Assembly: GCA_945910005.1 (NCBI GenBank)
Contig: OX246738.1
Span: forward strand, 25,844,303 to 25,908,302
Length of the DNA stretch: 64,000 bases
DNA from: Isoperla grammatica
Lineage: Eukaryota > Arthropoda > Insecta > Plecoptera > Perlodidae
Reading direction: 5' to 3'
Shown: positions 45,082-58,500 of the stretch, piece after piece
Numbering within the stretch: position 1 is the first letter of the stretch
Layout: every line of letters begins with the position of its first letter
The notes under the pieces: model-generated
Seen by the model: only the letters and a program-made list of their open reading frames with translations
Databases searched by the model: none
Told to the model about the DNA's origin: nothing
Position numbers and translations under genes: made by a program

Positions 45082-47072
45082 AGTGGATTGAGTCACACAA
45101 AATATTTTGCATACAGAATTATGTTAACAAATTTATCTAGCCTAGTCAGCCTCTTGAAACATGCATGACTCACCGTATTAACATTAAAATCACCTACACA
45201 TTGACGATTAACGGTTTTACAAATAGTCATATCGTCATATAGTACTAGTCATATAGTACTAGTCGCGCAGCTTATTGATTGAAATTATTATTATTCCTTC
45301 TTTATAATAATTGGTCTGATGAGTCGTAGGTAATATAGTTTTTATTTTGCATCTACGTAGTTGTGATTCATATCTTGCGTTATTGAAAGTACTGTCAAGA
45401 ATAAACAGTGTTGCGTTCTTGTTGATCGGTCGTCGATCATTAGAATTAATAGTAAACCAGCAGTCCCAGTGAGTGTATTATAAGTATATGTTAACAATGA
45501 TCTATTCTACAACTTCGACGGATCCTCAGTCTGAAGAATATGATGTGACGCCACATGCACTCAAACAAATATTTATGACTCTGAAGAATAGTTAGCCTGA
45601 TCCATGAAAGTTCGAAGCAACAATATAGGCCTATGTACGGAGTCAATGGGATGTGAAACATTTGGCAACATGAGATAAAGACAAAGTTTAAAACATCGAA
45701 TGTGTATAATTATGTTTCAAGTAAATTAATCAACACACAAGTTTATATGGTTTATATTTTAAGTGTTACATTCGTTGACAATACTTCCAGTTTCGTTGCG
45801 ATAATTCTACCTTATAATCATTGTAACTAACCGTCATATTTGGAACTCACCCTTTAACTTCTGTGTGATAAATTGATTCACATTAAAATAACAAGCTGCA
45901 ATAAAGTATGCGTCATCTTCAAATGTTGTAAAATGTTAGCCATTGTCAGTCTAACAAGTTAACTATCTTGAAAAAGAATATTGAAGTTAAAACCACTTAA
46001 AGCAATTTGAGGCGGCTATTACTCGTCTCATTACCCTAATAAATTTTCTTTTACCACGTTTGCTGAAATTGAGAAATATCGTCGTATAAGAGGGAGATAA
46101 AATGTAAATCGTTCGCTAAGCCTATTGAAAACCTTTTACATCGTTAATAAAACACGGACCGTGGCATTTATTGCTTATTGAAGAAACCACGCATTCATTT
46201 AGGAGGTGTAGGCCTATCAGTTCAGTTCAGTTCAGTTTTATTAGCATCCTTTTTGGTTACAGTGTAACATTGGAGTTGTCATTTAGTACTATAACTACAT
46301 ATATATACAGCTTATTACATAGGTATTGTATTACCTACTCAGAAAAATCTACTATAATTTATATGTATATACACGTACACAAATATTTACAATTATTTAC
46401 AATTTAGTGGTTAGATTGGTGGACAGTATCATTTTTGTTATCCTACATATACTGCTGATAACAGCGCTTGAGAGTGCATAATTGTTCCAGTTCGATCACG
46501 CCCAGTGAATAGTCCCACAGTGGATAGTCTACATGTTTGACGGGTTGCTGTAACTCCAGTGGCGAGTAAGAACGACGTTGTGAATCATTTTTCCCATCGT
46601 CAGTTTTTACTTTCAAAATAATAAACATTGTAAAATGACTTGCTCGAACAGAGTAAACATTTAATATATATTGTTCGTATTTTAAAATTGCATCTGCTTT
46701 TCAATACGGAATTTTCCGGGTCTACATATTATCATGATCTACAGGTTATCTCCAAAAAAATGATTCACTATCAAATGTAAAAATGTTTGATTAAATTAAG
46801 ACAATTTCATATTATTGAAATAACTCAGTAAATTTTCTTATTCTATCGAGATGAACACATTCATTTTGCATCCTTTTTAAGAATACTGTAGATAATTATA
46901 ATATCTAGTCCCGTATAGTCTCAAACATTTGTATATTGAATAATATTTTGAAAATACAAACAAAAATCTTATATTCTAACGGTTTCCAACTATTTGTATT
47001 GCAACATTTGGAAATAATTGCCGAGTGCGTATAATTTGTCAATATTTTACTCAACACATATTGAGGTATGTA

Positions 47073-47075
47073 ACG

Positions 47076-47132
<57 letters not shown>

Positions 47133-47139
47133 TTTTTTA

Positions 47140-47185
<46 letters not shown>

Positions 47186-47195
47186 TATATTATTA
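47073..47195. repeat. (ATT)n trinucleotide microsatellite
   Basis: About forty ATT copies are split by a T-rich interruption near 47131-47146. Confidence 0.96.
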
Positions 47196-47563
47196 TTACT
47201 ATCGTTATTTTGTTATTATTCTTCGCAAGATACAGCCGATAATGCAACTTTACGTCCAATTGCCTCTTTATGTGTCCCCTCAATCTATTACATGAATCAT
47301 TCATTGTATTTACCTTCCGTGATGCCCACAGCATAACCATCAATATTGATCGTTTAGGTTGCCAAGACTCTTTCTAGAGTTGTTTATTCCTTGAATCTTT
47401 GCCACCCCTTACATCACCCACAAGTACATTCTCATGGGCTAACAGAACAGCGAGTCTCTAAATGAAGTTGGCTGTTTTTACTTCGGTTATTATTTCTTCA
47501 AACCGTGTAGCACAGCAACTCGAGGAATGTTTGAAGTGTTCGGTTGCCTCATTACAATCTTCC

Positions 47564-47591
47564 CCCCCCCCCCCACCCCCCCCCCCCCCCT
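47564..47591. repeat. Poly-C tract with one A
   Basis: Two C runs separated by a single A, about 28 bp in all. Confidence 0.95.
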
Positions 47592-48360
47592 CCAACAACC
47601 GGGATCTTCTCCGCGGTGGAATATGTGTTCGTGCATTAATTAAAATGTACTCACAATTTCTTCTTTCATTTTTTATTATTTGTTTAGTGCAGAAACGTGA
47701 CCAAACTGAGGGAAGAAGGTGTTGAAATGAGTAGAGGGGTTGTTAAGACTGTTATTGTCATCAAAAGAATAGAAAAGTCATGAATTTTACTGCTCTGAGT
47801 CACGTTCAGTTACATAAAAACCAGAGGGAAATAATACTTCATCAACCCAGAGAATTCACAACACCTCCCATCTGTTACTGTAGTGGGTATGGCTACGCGA
47901 TCGATATTGCATTTTGCTGATTGTCGGTAATTTCGTTCAACCCCCGCTCAATTTTCGTGCCTAAATTTCATTTTTACTGCGTGAATTTTACTAGCTTATG
48001 TCAAAACTACCCAGTATCCAATTTTCAAGCCAAAATCATGAATATTGTATGGATATATTTTGGAACTTGTTTTTGTTACAAAACAAATTTACTGTACACA
48101 AATTAAAAAATAAGTAAATAAATAATAGGTAGTGTTGGAGTCACTACCGGTGAGGTTTTGGCGGAAACGTCTCACCAGGAGGAGTTGTGGGGTCGGGGTG
48201 TTGTTGGTTTGGTAAGAAAGAAATTAGCGGAACGAACTTGCATGTCTTTTATTTTATTTAGTTCTCCTTCCGAATAATTTGTAAAATTGTGTTGAAGACC
48301 AGATAATGAGTTGAGTCGTACGATTTACATAAGACTTACACTTATATCTCTAGATGGCGT

Positions 48361-48868
48361 TGAGAGCGAAGGATACCTCTACGTCAAAAACCGCAGAAAA
48401 TTTTCAAGTTTTTATTTATATCTCAAGATAGGAACACAACATCAAAAATCTGAGACTACACAGCGCTGTGGTTTGGTAAGCCCTACACACTGAATGATAA
48501 ATGTATTGAACGTTATCATCAGTATGACTGTGATAAGTAATTCCTTAGTAATTTAAATAAATCGTTATCACAGTCATACTGATGATAACGTTAAAAACAT
48601 TTATCATTCAGTGTGTAGGGAGTACCAAACCACAGTGCTATGTAGTCTCAGATTTTTGATGTTGTGTTTCAATCTTGAGATATAGTTAAAAAATGAAACT
48701 TTTCTGCGGTTTTTACGTAGAGGTATCATTCCCTCTTCAGTGTGTAGGGCTTACCAAACCACAGCGCTATAGTTTCTCAGATGTTTGATTTTGTGTTTCA
48801 ATCTTGAGATATAATTAAAAAATGAAAATTTTCTGCGGTTTTTGACGTAGAGGTATCCTTCGCTCTCA
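48361..48868. mobile_element. Foldback element with a duplicated right arm
   Basis: The left end (48361-48406, TGAGAGCGAAGGATACCTC...) is the exact inverse of 48823-48868 over 46 bp. A second, more diverged right arm lies between them (about 48590-48734), each opening with CATTCAGTGTGTAGGG- or TTCAGTGTGTAGGGCTTACC-like sequence. The loop near 48520-48580 pairs as GTTATCATCAGTATGACTGT and its inverse. No coding capacity. Confidence 0.75.
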
Positions 48869-49292
48869 GTTGGATCTGTGGCCAACACCAATCTCTACTT
48901 GTCATTCACAAACAGGCGATCGCTCGACTAGTCCCCAGTGAGAAGCAGCGGGATGATGGGATCGTATAGAAGGGCTAGCCGCCAAGTATTGTTCTGTCAT
49001 GCTCTGTAAAATAACGCATTAGTTTAAAGAGAAACATCTCGCTGTAGTTTAGTGATGTCTGTGGGTGGATGAATCTAGACATGACACTATAGTACAAATT
49101 TGAATTGGTTGGGTATCTCAGCTCCCATGAGTACAGCTTTATTGACATGAACATTGTTTGTTTGTGTATTGTAACTCAACGTTGGCACGTTTCTTTGTTT
49201 TACTGATATACAACAGTTTGAACACAACATAAACTATTTAACGTTTTCATCCGTGATTTCCTTTGGTAGAATTGAACAAAGCTTCATTCGAC

Positions 49293-49503
49293 CGTTGAGT
49301 GAGTAATATAGGGTAGAGGCACGATGCCATTGGCAGTTTGTTTACCGTGCCGTCCAGCATATGTTGGTAATTGGATATAATAGTAGAGTTCCCCAAGCGT
49401 AAAAGCGACAGAGCTTTCGGCTGCCTTCGCATATCTTCGGCAAAGTAGCCGACCAATCAAGCGTCGCTTGGCGAACCCCTACTACCCGACTAACGTATGT
49501 TGG
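49293..49503. mobile_element. Foldback MITE, one-armed copy of 14571-14855
   Basis: It starts CGTTGAGTGAGTAATATAGG like the full copy, but its interior runs in the opposite order (GCATATCTTCGGC, GCTTGGCG, CTACTACCCGAC) and the second arm is missing. Confidence 0.7.
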
Positions 49504-50737
49504 GTGTTTTTTTCGATCGCGTTCATCGATGGCGTTGTTTCAACGGTTCGGTCGTTTGAAATCATTTTGAAATCATATGCGACGACTAACTCCACAAACG
49601 CAACCGAACGTTTTGCCATACGCCAATGGGTTATAAACGCTAAATCCCGAATTCCAAATGTCTCATCTGCTCAGGTTTTGTCGCATTCTATGGGTTCTAT
49701 TCTATCTCACTTTCGACATCCATTGCCCGTGAACTTGCGCTCGCCTCAACTTGTCTCCGTTGCCCCATCCTCCGCATTTGTTATGTTGCAGTCATAGGGG
49801 CAATTTTGGATTCCTCATTTATTCTTCTTTCACTTTGTAAGAGTTTACCATCGACATTTACCTTCTTGTTTTGAAGATATTTTGACATTTAAAAGAAAAA
49901 AAGAGATATCAATTGTCTAAGTACAGCACTTCTATTCTATTACTTCTATACTATTCTATTCTATTATAAGTTCCATCTTCTATTGGCGACTTCCGAATCA
50001 ATGGAGCAACGAACGAGGTGGCTGTACCTATTGTAAATACACGAGTTTGACGTGCCCAATTTGGAAAGCAATCACGTATTTACACGGCTTTCTATTCGAG
50101 AACATTTCTCTCCCTTTCTTTTATATTATTGACGCATGAACCTTTACAAAATGCTCTCGATCATCTGATTCATATTTGTTTTTGCCAATGTCTGTTTAGT
50201 AGCTCTTTGGTATAGAGGGTTTATTCCTGTTTCCAAATGTATATTGCGTTTTAAAGAGTCCGGTGCCTCTACGCGTCGGGAAAAATGCCGTCTTAGTACA
50301 ATAGAACAATTTGTTGAAGCAAATGAAAAAGTATTTCTACACCAAATGTTAAAGGGTCACATAGATCTAGATCCTTTCCATCGGATGTCTTAGGTCTCCG
50401 ACCTTCCAGACGTCACCAGGTCTTTCAATCATATCTCCATTTGCAAGCAACAATCCCTACTTCCATAGTTATTATTGCAGAGCCACAAGGAACTGGAACT
50501 TCTCCTTCACTGTAGAAATTCAAGGTCTACATATTCAAAATTTAAAAGTGTAATTCCCTATATTTTTTTAGTATAATTTCTATTTATTACATGTATCTCC
50601 GTAATATTTTGTGTACTTGTATATTTTGTAATAATGTGTGTACTTTTCTATATTTTATTTGATATTTTGATAAGGGCCCTTTTCTATCATCCTCCCAGCT
50701 TCCCACAACTGGGAAAAATAATAAATATATAGAAGTT

Positions 50738-50945
50738 ACAGGGTTCGATTCCTGGTTCGACCTAAGTTTAACTAACTTTGGAACTTTGCTTTAATCTGTC
50801 TCTATGCTACTAGTGTATCCTTAAAGGGTGACTTAAGTCCCGTTACAATAAAGAGGCACATAATAATTTGTACAATTAATGTTACCCACTGAAAATCAGT
50901 TCTTGTCACTGAGTGAATGGGTATAATAGAAATACAAATCCATAT
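50738..50945 (+). mobile_element. SINE with family-1 tail and a different head
   Basis: GGTTCGATTCC at about 50744 is a perfect B box. The body (CTTAAAGGGTGACTTAAGTCCC) is unlike the SINE at 12621. The tail CCCACTGAAAATCAGTTCTT and GAGTGAATGGGTATAATAGA matches the family-1 tail. The A-box region is degraded. Confidence 0.65.
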
Positions 50946-53194
50946 CATTTTTAGTTTTTAACAGTTTCAGAGAAATGATCGTTTGATGCCCAAATGACCA
51001 GTTATAACTTACGAAATGATTTGATCAAGACAAGATATGTATTTATATTCCACCTGTCTGCATTCTCTTACTCATCGTTCTGTAGACCTGAGTTTGTTGA
51101 ATGACAGTCAAGTTTATCGGTAAATGTGATGTAACCTTACTGCTAAAGTTGTGTACGTCGTTTCATAATACAGTGACAGCTCACTCAATGCGGCGTTCTC
51201 CTCAAAGCCATACCCTATGGCCTATATTGTCAATGGCACGGCAGTAGCTGCTTGTAGCTGTTGTTTTGTGTATCAAGAGGTAAACTCCAGTTGAAGTGTG
51301 TGTCTAAAATTTGGGAATCAGAAGTATACGCGCTTAACTTAGGACGTTGTTGACGATCAGCAAACTCGTCGTGGATTATTTTCTCCGAAACAATACTTAC
51401 AAACGGTTTGTATAACCATCTCGCTTTCCATTTGTTTTGTTTGAGTAAAACAAGAACCACAAACGTTGTATTTGCCTTGAACTTCTAGAGTTTCATATTA
51501 AAAAACTTTACCTTTTAAAGGTGAAGTACACCTACACGGTATTTCCATTAGGCTGTGCCCCTTGCGTCACAACGTGTTTCCATTCAGTCAACATCTCTAT
51601 ATGTTTAAAAACGTAATGGCAGTCTGGGTATTCTAAAATGTCTTGAGAACGCTACAAAATTTCTAAAAGGCGATAAGTGTGCTTGGAAGAAGTTAAAACA
51701 GGATTATGAAGGTAAAAATATTGTAATAGTTACGGTTCTTGTTGGGATACTAATTAATTATTCAATAAATTAATTAGTTGCAACCATAACAACATTGATG
51801 TTGCAATATTTGATAATTTTTAAGTCCAGTTTTATGGTTCTTACGAAACCACATTGTGGTTTTTAATCAATAGTTCAACATTCTGTAGCGTTCTGAAGAC
51901 GATACAACATGAGATTTTAAGATTAGGACTATCCATAGGGCGTAACATGGAGAAAACAATATTTCCCTTTGCCAGCAGGCTCTGTGTACAGGATGGTGAA
52001 TTTACTAAATAGCTATCTAATAATGTACTTATGACAAATCAATTTTTGTCGTGTTTTGTATATTAATGTAATCTCTAGTTTATTTTAATGAATAATTAAA
52101 TGAAGGTAAAGGATTTTGAAAGACTTAAATTATGTCGATTTAGGCATAGATTTAGTTATAATATATACATTACTCATAATTTAGCAAGTGAGTATAAACT
52201 AGTAGTTGCAGTTAAGCACTTTTCATTCTTTTCAGAATTTTGAGGAATTTTCGTCTTTGAAATCTGAGAAATAGTGAGAAATTATTTGAGAGGAAAGGGT
52301 CACTAAATTGTCGCTCGCTAGCAGCGTGCGCGGTTCTGGAGTCAGACGAGACCCCGTCAGGGTATTCAGTGAACCTTGGGGCCTCTACCTCAGGCGAAAG
52401 GAATCGTATGCAAGGCCGTTAGTTGGAAATACACCCACACCACCTCAAGGTCAATAAGGCCCGGATGCAGAGATGACCTCTAGTTGTCTTGTTGCTATGT
52501 AATTGTTTTATTGCATTCGGTTATCCATTAGTAAAGCAAACTATCCCTGATAATTAGGGAGTTCCCTAACGCAGGGGATGTTTGTGCATTCCCTAGCTAA
52601 CCTTGCACCGCCCTACGATAATCGGAGCTTGAAACATTAACTAGAAGGTGTGAAACTGAGTGCATTGGCTTTTCGAATCAACAAGGAACGAACGTTGACG
52701 GCTGCTGAAGGAAATAAACGTTGCACAATATGACGTCAGTATTTAACAACCGCGGAACATTTAGAACAAGTTTAAACTGATAAGAGTAAATCCTTCGCTA
52801 CAACATCTATCCTCATAATGGTTTTCATGGTTCCTCATTGTCCATAGAGTGGAATATTTCTCTATGAGTAGAATTATTATGATGGGTTTGAGAACACACA
52901 CGACGTTAAGAAGAACGTATTATTATTTTGAGAAGTTTTAATACAGTGTGTGATATGATCAAGGACTGATAAAGCAATAACGACTGAAGTTAAACAAGGT
53001 ACCAACTACCTCATGGAAATACTAGACATAACGTCCGTATTGTACGTATATAACATGTATCGGCCGAGATTTATGATTATTTAAAACTATAGTATCAATA
53101 ATTGATGTTAAAATAAGGTAGACACATGGAAATAATAGACATTACGTACGTATAACAAGTTATCGACGGTTTTGACCGAGATCGTATTACCTAC

Positions 53195-53234
53195 CTTAGT
53201 TTAATTTCTGAGTGGGTAGACTATAAATGTGAAT

Positions 53235-53265
<31 letters not shown>

Positions 53266-53266
53266 C
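53195..53266 (+). repeat. SINE tail plus (TTTA)n
   Basis: TCTGAGTGGGTAGACTATAA followed by a TTTA run matches the end of the family-1 SINE (TGAGTTGGTAGACTAAATGC). The (TTTA)n tail is about nine copies. Confidence 0.6.
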
Positions 53267-53478
53267 ATTCAATGTATTAATAATAATAAAAATAATGTTG
53301 TTAAATAATGTTTAACTATTTAAAAACATGCGACCGTACTTCAGGCAAAGATTACTCAGTAATCTTTGGTTCAGGTTTCTAAAATATGTATATAACATAC
53401 AAAAGTTTAACTTGAAATTGAAACGTTGACTTCTGAAATTATAACTAAATCCACGTTGTTCTTAATTTTTCAGCTTTC

Positions 53479-53827
53479 GGTACCAACAATATTGCTACTT
53501 TAATCCACTTCACGCCGAACTAAGTTTCTGCAAGAAATGATCATCAATGATCATGATCATCAATGTTAATTTGGGTTCAAGAACATACTTTGGTCTAAAG
53601 TATGAAGTATTTTCAGTACATTATCTGTATTTGTTTTTTGTTTATCCAGTACGGCAGTTGTATTTGTACCGGTTGGTTAAAAAAACGATAAACAAAATAC
53701 CGTTAAAGATATTGCAACTGATGTTCTTGAACCGCAATCAAAATTGTAGATCATCGTCCATCACGTATTTTTTTTACAAAACTTCATTCGACGTGAGGTG
53801 GATTAAAGTAGCAATATTGCCGGTACC
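53479..53827. mobile_element. Foldback MITE, 349 bp
   Basis: GGTACCAACAATATTGCTAC at the left is inversely matched at the right (GTAGCAATATTGCCGGTACC), with about 40-bp arms. It contains an ATGATCATCA repeat near 53540. Confidence 0.8.
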
Positions 53828-54070
53828 GACAACCAAAAAATTAACACATTAAAAACACAACAATGTTGGCACTTTCATAGGCCAAAGTTTCAATTAATAG
53901 CTAAACTTTTGTATGGTACGCATTATTTAGAAAACTGAGAACAGTGATAAAAACAGCAGCCCTGAAGAATAGCAAAACCATTTAATCCTAGATGAGTGAC
54001 TATGGTACAGTAAATACTAATATTTAGTTACTTGTGTATAATAAAGTTTGAAACGTTGTTGTGTTTCCAG

Positions 54071-54214
54071 CTGCGAGGCGGGTTCGCTACAGCTGATCGA
54101 CGGGGGGGACGCGACGCCTAGACCCGGTGGGCGTCAGGTCTGTGGGGGCAATGAGCGCTACGCACCTCCCGTGGTCATGTTCGCAGACCGGGGACCCGCC
54201 ATGTTGCTTTTCCA
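54071..54214 (+). CDS. Internal exon: middle of the CUB domain
   Basis: This 144-nt exon is in phase 2 at both ends, with acceptor TGTTTCCAG|C and a consensus donor CCA|GTAAGT. The first base completes the Ser codon begun at 31843. It encodes CEAGSLQLIDGG (third CUB cysteine and the L-x-L-x-DG strand), PGGRQVCGGNERY (fourth cysteine, the VCG motif), and VVMFADRGPAMLLF, the typical hydrophobic strand before the domain's end. The acidic residue usually found just after Cys3 in calcium-binding CUB domains is not in its usual place, so I would not call it a calcium-binding CUB. It is more GC-rich than the flanking intron, as expected for coding sequence. Confidence 0.9.
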
Positions 54215-54247
54215 GTAAGTCGCCCTTCCCCTTTGTATCATAGACTC

Positions 54248-54752
54248 TGGGTCTGGACTCACAAGAGGGCCTAAGTATTATAACTGTAAAACCAGCATAA
54301 CTTGGCCTCTTGTGAACGCAGGGCCCGGATTCACAAGAGGTCCTAAGTCTGTTTTTGGTCTTATCTCTATAAGATTGGCCTATCTTTGAAACTCTTATAT
54401 ATAAAACCAGAAAAATATCTTAGAAAAGATTTTAAAACATATTATTGGAATGTTCATAATGTCCTTGTTCTCATCAGGAATAAGTAACTTCTCATGTGAC
54501 CTGGGTCTGGTTTTACAAGAGGTCCAAAGTTAGGCCGGTCTTAGAGATAAGACCAAAATAGTACTCAGGACCTCTTGTGAATCCGGGCCCAGGTCAGGAT
54601 CTCAGATAAAATATTTAAAACATATTATTGGAATGTTATTATGTGTAGTTGTTCCTACCCGTTATTAGTAATTTCTTCATGTGACTTCGGTCTGGAATTA
54701 CAAGAGGTCTAAAGTTACGAGCGTTAAGAGGAACTCTTATAAACCCAGATTG
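54248..54752. mobile_element. Nested or tandem foldback elements of the GGATTCACAAGAGG family
   Basis: A small hairpin unit (54248-54323) overlaps a larger one (54321-54590) whose ends GGGCCCGGATTCACAAGAGG and CCTCTTGTGAATCCGGGCCC are exact inverses. A third partial unit (TCTGGAATTACAAGAGGTCT...) lies at 54685-54752. It sits 30 bp downstream of a CUB exon donor. Confidence 0.75.
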
Positions 54753-55334
54753 AAAAGTATAGGTGATTTGCATCGAAAAACATCAAGAATAAAAGTTATA
54801 ATTTTTTCAGAGTATGCGGTTGGATTTCTATCATGAATGAAAGTTTTACATTCGTTATTTTTGCTCCTTGTTTGGAAAAACTGTTTGACCCCAATGTCGT
54901 GTCTCCGAGATTGTTTTATGAACATATCAGTTACTCGGTTTCTACTCCGTTGTTCATAAAATAATGGTTTATTGATGACGACCGCTTCATTTGTGTTTGC
55001 CTCTATAATATTACTATATTCCTCCGTCATGTCTATTGTAACGTTCCTTCACTCCCAGATGACTTCGGCTGAAATTATCTCTGCCCTCCACCCAAGGATG
55101 TCAAACTTAAAGTAGCATCGAGTTATCTCCACAACCCACAATTTCACTCCTCCAGGAAGAGCCTGTGGCCCAGCGTTAAGAAATAACCATGCGCAAAAGA
55201 ACAGTTAAAGCAATCTCTCGAACTATCCAAAGATCCGTATGTTTTCATTCAAAATTACACCTCCCACAACATTTCGTTGAAATTCTGATTTATTTCGTGA
55301 CAAACACCTGTTTGGATGACTATAGGTCATTTAT

Positions 55335-55515
55335 TGTGTGTGGTATTTTGGATTATTGGGAAGGAATTTCTGTGAGCTGTTAGTATGACTTAATCCTTGT
55401 ACCTTTTGACTGAGAAATTCTCGGAAAAACTTTAGTCAAAGTCATAGCAAACGTGTATCGAATCGGCGACCTACCGGATTAGAGATTTTGTGCTAGTACT
55501 GAGCTAATAGTATCT
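55335..55515 (-). repeat. SINE family 2, diverged inverse copy
   Basis: TTGGGAAGGAATTTCTGTGA, TTGACTGAGAAATTCTCGG and ATCGAATCGGCGACCTACCG parallel, in inverse order, the body and head of the SINE at 41145. Confidence 0.55.
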
Positions 55516-58500
55516 TGATCGGTTGAGGTGCTGCAATCTTTCAAAACTGTGCGTATTTTGTTTTGCGTATCGTTGGGGAAACGTTGGATATTACATAATT
55601 ATAAAAAAGACAATATAAAAATTGTATACTTTAGTGCTCATAAAGTCGGCACTTTTGTTTAGGAACACAAATTGAAAGTAATGGATTTTCCCTCTCAACC
55701 CCTTAGTTTACATTATAAACAGAAACTACTTACGTTGAAAACTATCAAGTGTTCATCGTTTGAGTCTGAACTATTCTTCCTTTTGCTTTCCTTGTAACGG
55801 ACATGCTTCGTACTTAAGTCCAATTATGTTCTCAGCTCTTACCAGTTTCTTCACAAAGTAAGACCCCTTTGTGATACATAAGAGATAGAAGCTCTTAGAT
55901 GGAAGTTTGAGTAGGTGGGCGGTACTTATTGTAGCAACTTTGAACCCTTGAGTGAATTGTTATTATCCTTGATTTAAACTATCAATTAGTCGGCGCAGTC
56001 ATTACATGTAGAGATAACGTGAGACTGAGTAGCTTAAAAACCGCTTCAGAGAATATTCGCCGAAATAACAAACTTATCGCTAAATACAAATGCAAGCATT
56101 CACTTCTGAAATAAATATTAAGTTATAAATACAAAAGATGCATAGAACGAAATGAAATGAAATGAAATGTCCAAAGAATCAGATCTGAATCATTTTAAAG
56201 ATGCGAAAAACGTATTATTTGTCATTATTAATACTGATGTGAAGTTATTGAATATATACACGTGTGATAGGAATTAAAAATAGTAAATAAACAGGTTTAA
56301 AAAATACCGACCGGTTTATGGTTATAAACATAATTATTACGAGTTCATACATTTTCTCTGTGACTAAATTGTAGGTATCTGTTCATTTGCGTCCAATAAA
56401 TTTTATGTTTGAGAGTGACGGTGTAACTGAAGTTTGTTATCTATTATCACGCGCAAAAAACTTACCTAACACCACAATTTATATATCAGGCGCACAATTC
56501 AATAAATCAAAAACTCACTTTTTACTTTCAAAGTAGAATCTGAGTCAAGTTTGAGGTACAGATTCAGTCTTACAAAGTATAATCGCCTTATAAAGTCAGG
56601 CATTAAAATATACGGTGGTATTTCGAGATTCTCTTTCCATATTTCTCTGAGGCCTTTGTTTTCTCTATAACTCAAACTATACACGATGAATTTATATTTA
56701 AATCTAGTGTTTATTTTTCCACTCAAGTTGATTAGAGTTCTACAATTTAAGCAGATCATGTCGAGTTTACAGAAGGACTGGAGCACATACTTAGCCATCG
56801 TATATTTCATTCACACAGGATTATGGCCGGTAGCTCACTCACTAGCACAGCTGAAACCCAGTGCTTTGAATGGAGCACCATAACAGCCTTTTTTAAAGTT
56901 CAGACAGAGCAAATGAACTTATAAGATTTAATAAAACCACTTAACGAAATTACAACACAAATGTAACCTTTATAACAAAATTGTGTTCGCAATACAAGTA
57001 TGAGCAAATATGTTTTGAGTCTTTTGAGTAAAACAATAATCAAATACAATAACATTCTATTTTACTGAATGTTTCATAAAAAAATATGAAAACGATTTTC
57101 AAAATAACCTACCTTCGTTTTTTGTTTCATGGTACAAATTTTGTCATAATTGATGCCCTTAGAGTTTTGATAAAGGGTGTTACTGGCATGGTTGAATAAG
57201 TCGATTTTGTGAGAGGCGACCCCCCCTCCCCTAGTGAGATGGGGGGGGGGGAGGTCGAAAGAGGAGATAGTCTTAAATCCCTGCACTTTATTTACTTCAA
57301 AATATCGTATGAATATAAATAACACAACGACACATGTAATTAATCGTCACACACAAAATGAACTAGAAAAGGCGATATTGAACACAATCATGTAGAGTGG
57401 CATATATCTTGCGAGCAAGCACTATTCTTGAGAAAGCAGCCAATTATTGCTAAATATGAGTCTAAGGTTCAGTGTGAGTGTGAAAGTTACTCCATTTTCG
57501 GCAACCGTTGTGAAACTTCATTTGTAAATTGTTTAAAACAATTGGGTTTCAAAATTTCAACGTTTCATTTTCACACAGCTTTGGCATCATTCTATTTTTC
57601 ATTTGAATTGTAGTTCTATGTCCGTTTTAGATTAGCCGGTATCTGTAACTTTTTTGATTGTTTACATTTTAAATTCAATTGATAATGCATACATTGATAT
57701 CGTAAACATGGAATGTTTAGTAAGCAAGCCGAGATCCCGCAGTGAGATCAGTATATCGTATATGCGCTTTGGAGCTCCTGCCTTGCCTCAAGGGCAGTGG
57801 AGTCAAACATGAACCTTGTTTACATGGCGGCCTGAGTCCTGTACTAAGTACGGCTTTTACACTCAGTACGCCTAGAAAATGGGACCAAACCCATTGGTCC
57901 GTCCAAAAAGCCAGACCTTACCGAAAGACCGACTCAGTCCTATCATGAAAACGGAGAACGAACTCAAAAGTTGTACACACATATGATGTATACGCCGTTT
58001 GTACATGAATAAGGAGGAAAATGATTGTAATTGCCACCAACAAAAATCAAGTAAAATCATTACAACAGCTTGTAACCTTTTGAAGGAATGGTAGGGTTAT
58101 GTATAACGATTAAAACGAACATGTGAAAAGGGTGTTGATGCGAGACGAAATGAAGTTTGGGTACACTTCATCTAAACGTCGGCGTTCATGACAAGTTTCA
58201 GTGTGGTTCTAAGTTCGGTCTTACATATTGTATACACATGCATCTTTGATCTGTAGCCTCAATCGACTCACTGTGAGGTCAGCAGAAGAACAAAATGGCT
58301 CACGTGACACGCGTGTTCTGACGTCACGAAGAAATGACGTCACAGAACGTGGAATGTCGTAGCAACGTTTTAGAAAACACATTAATTTTAAGATGCGCCA
58401 AAATAACCGAATCGACCTACAGGAAAACAAAACTTGTGTAAGAAATAGAGTGATGAAATAGATGCAAAAGATAATACTCGAGGAAGTCTCAATTTTGTGT

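Larger units (their letters stand above)
31844..54070 (+). other. Intron (about 22.2 kb) inside the CUB domain
   Basis: It starts GTAGGA and ends TGTTTCCAG. It holds microsatellites (34263, 36845, 44664, 47073, 53231), two head-to-tail Helentron-like elements, foldback elements, SINEs and SINE tails. I see nothing recognisable in 31850-34130, 34500-35000, 37300-38050, 39300-39790, 40170-41100, 41800-42190, 43150-44660, 45100-46200, 46400-47050, 47730-48340, 49800-50730 and 50950-53190. Frames of about 110 codons at 43013-43360 and 49468-49797 have no motif. Confidence 0.7.
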
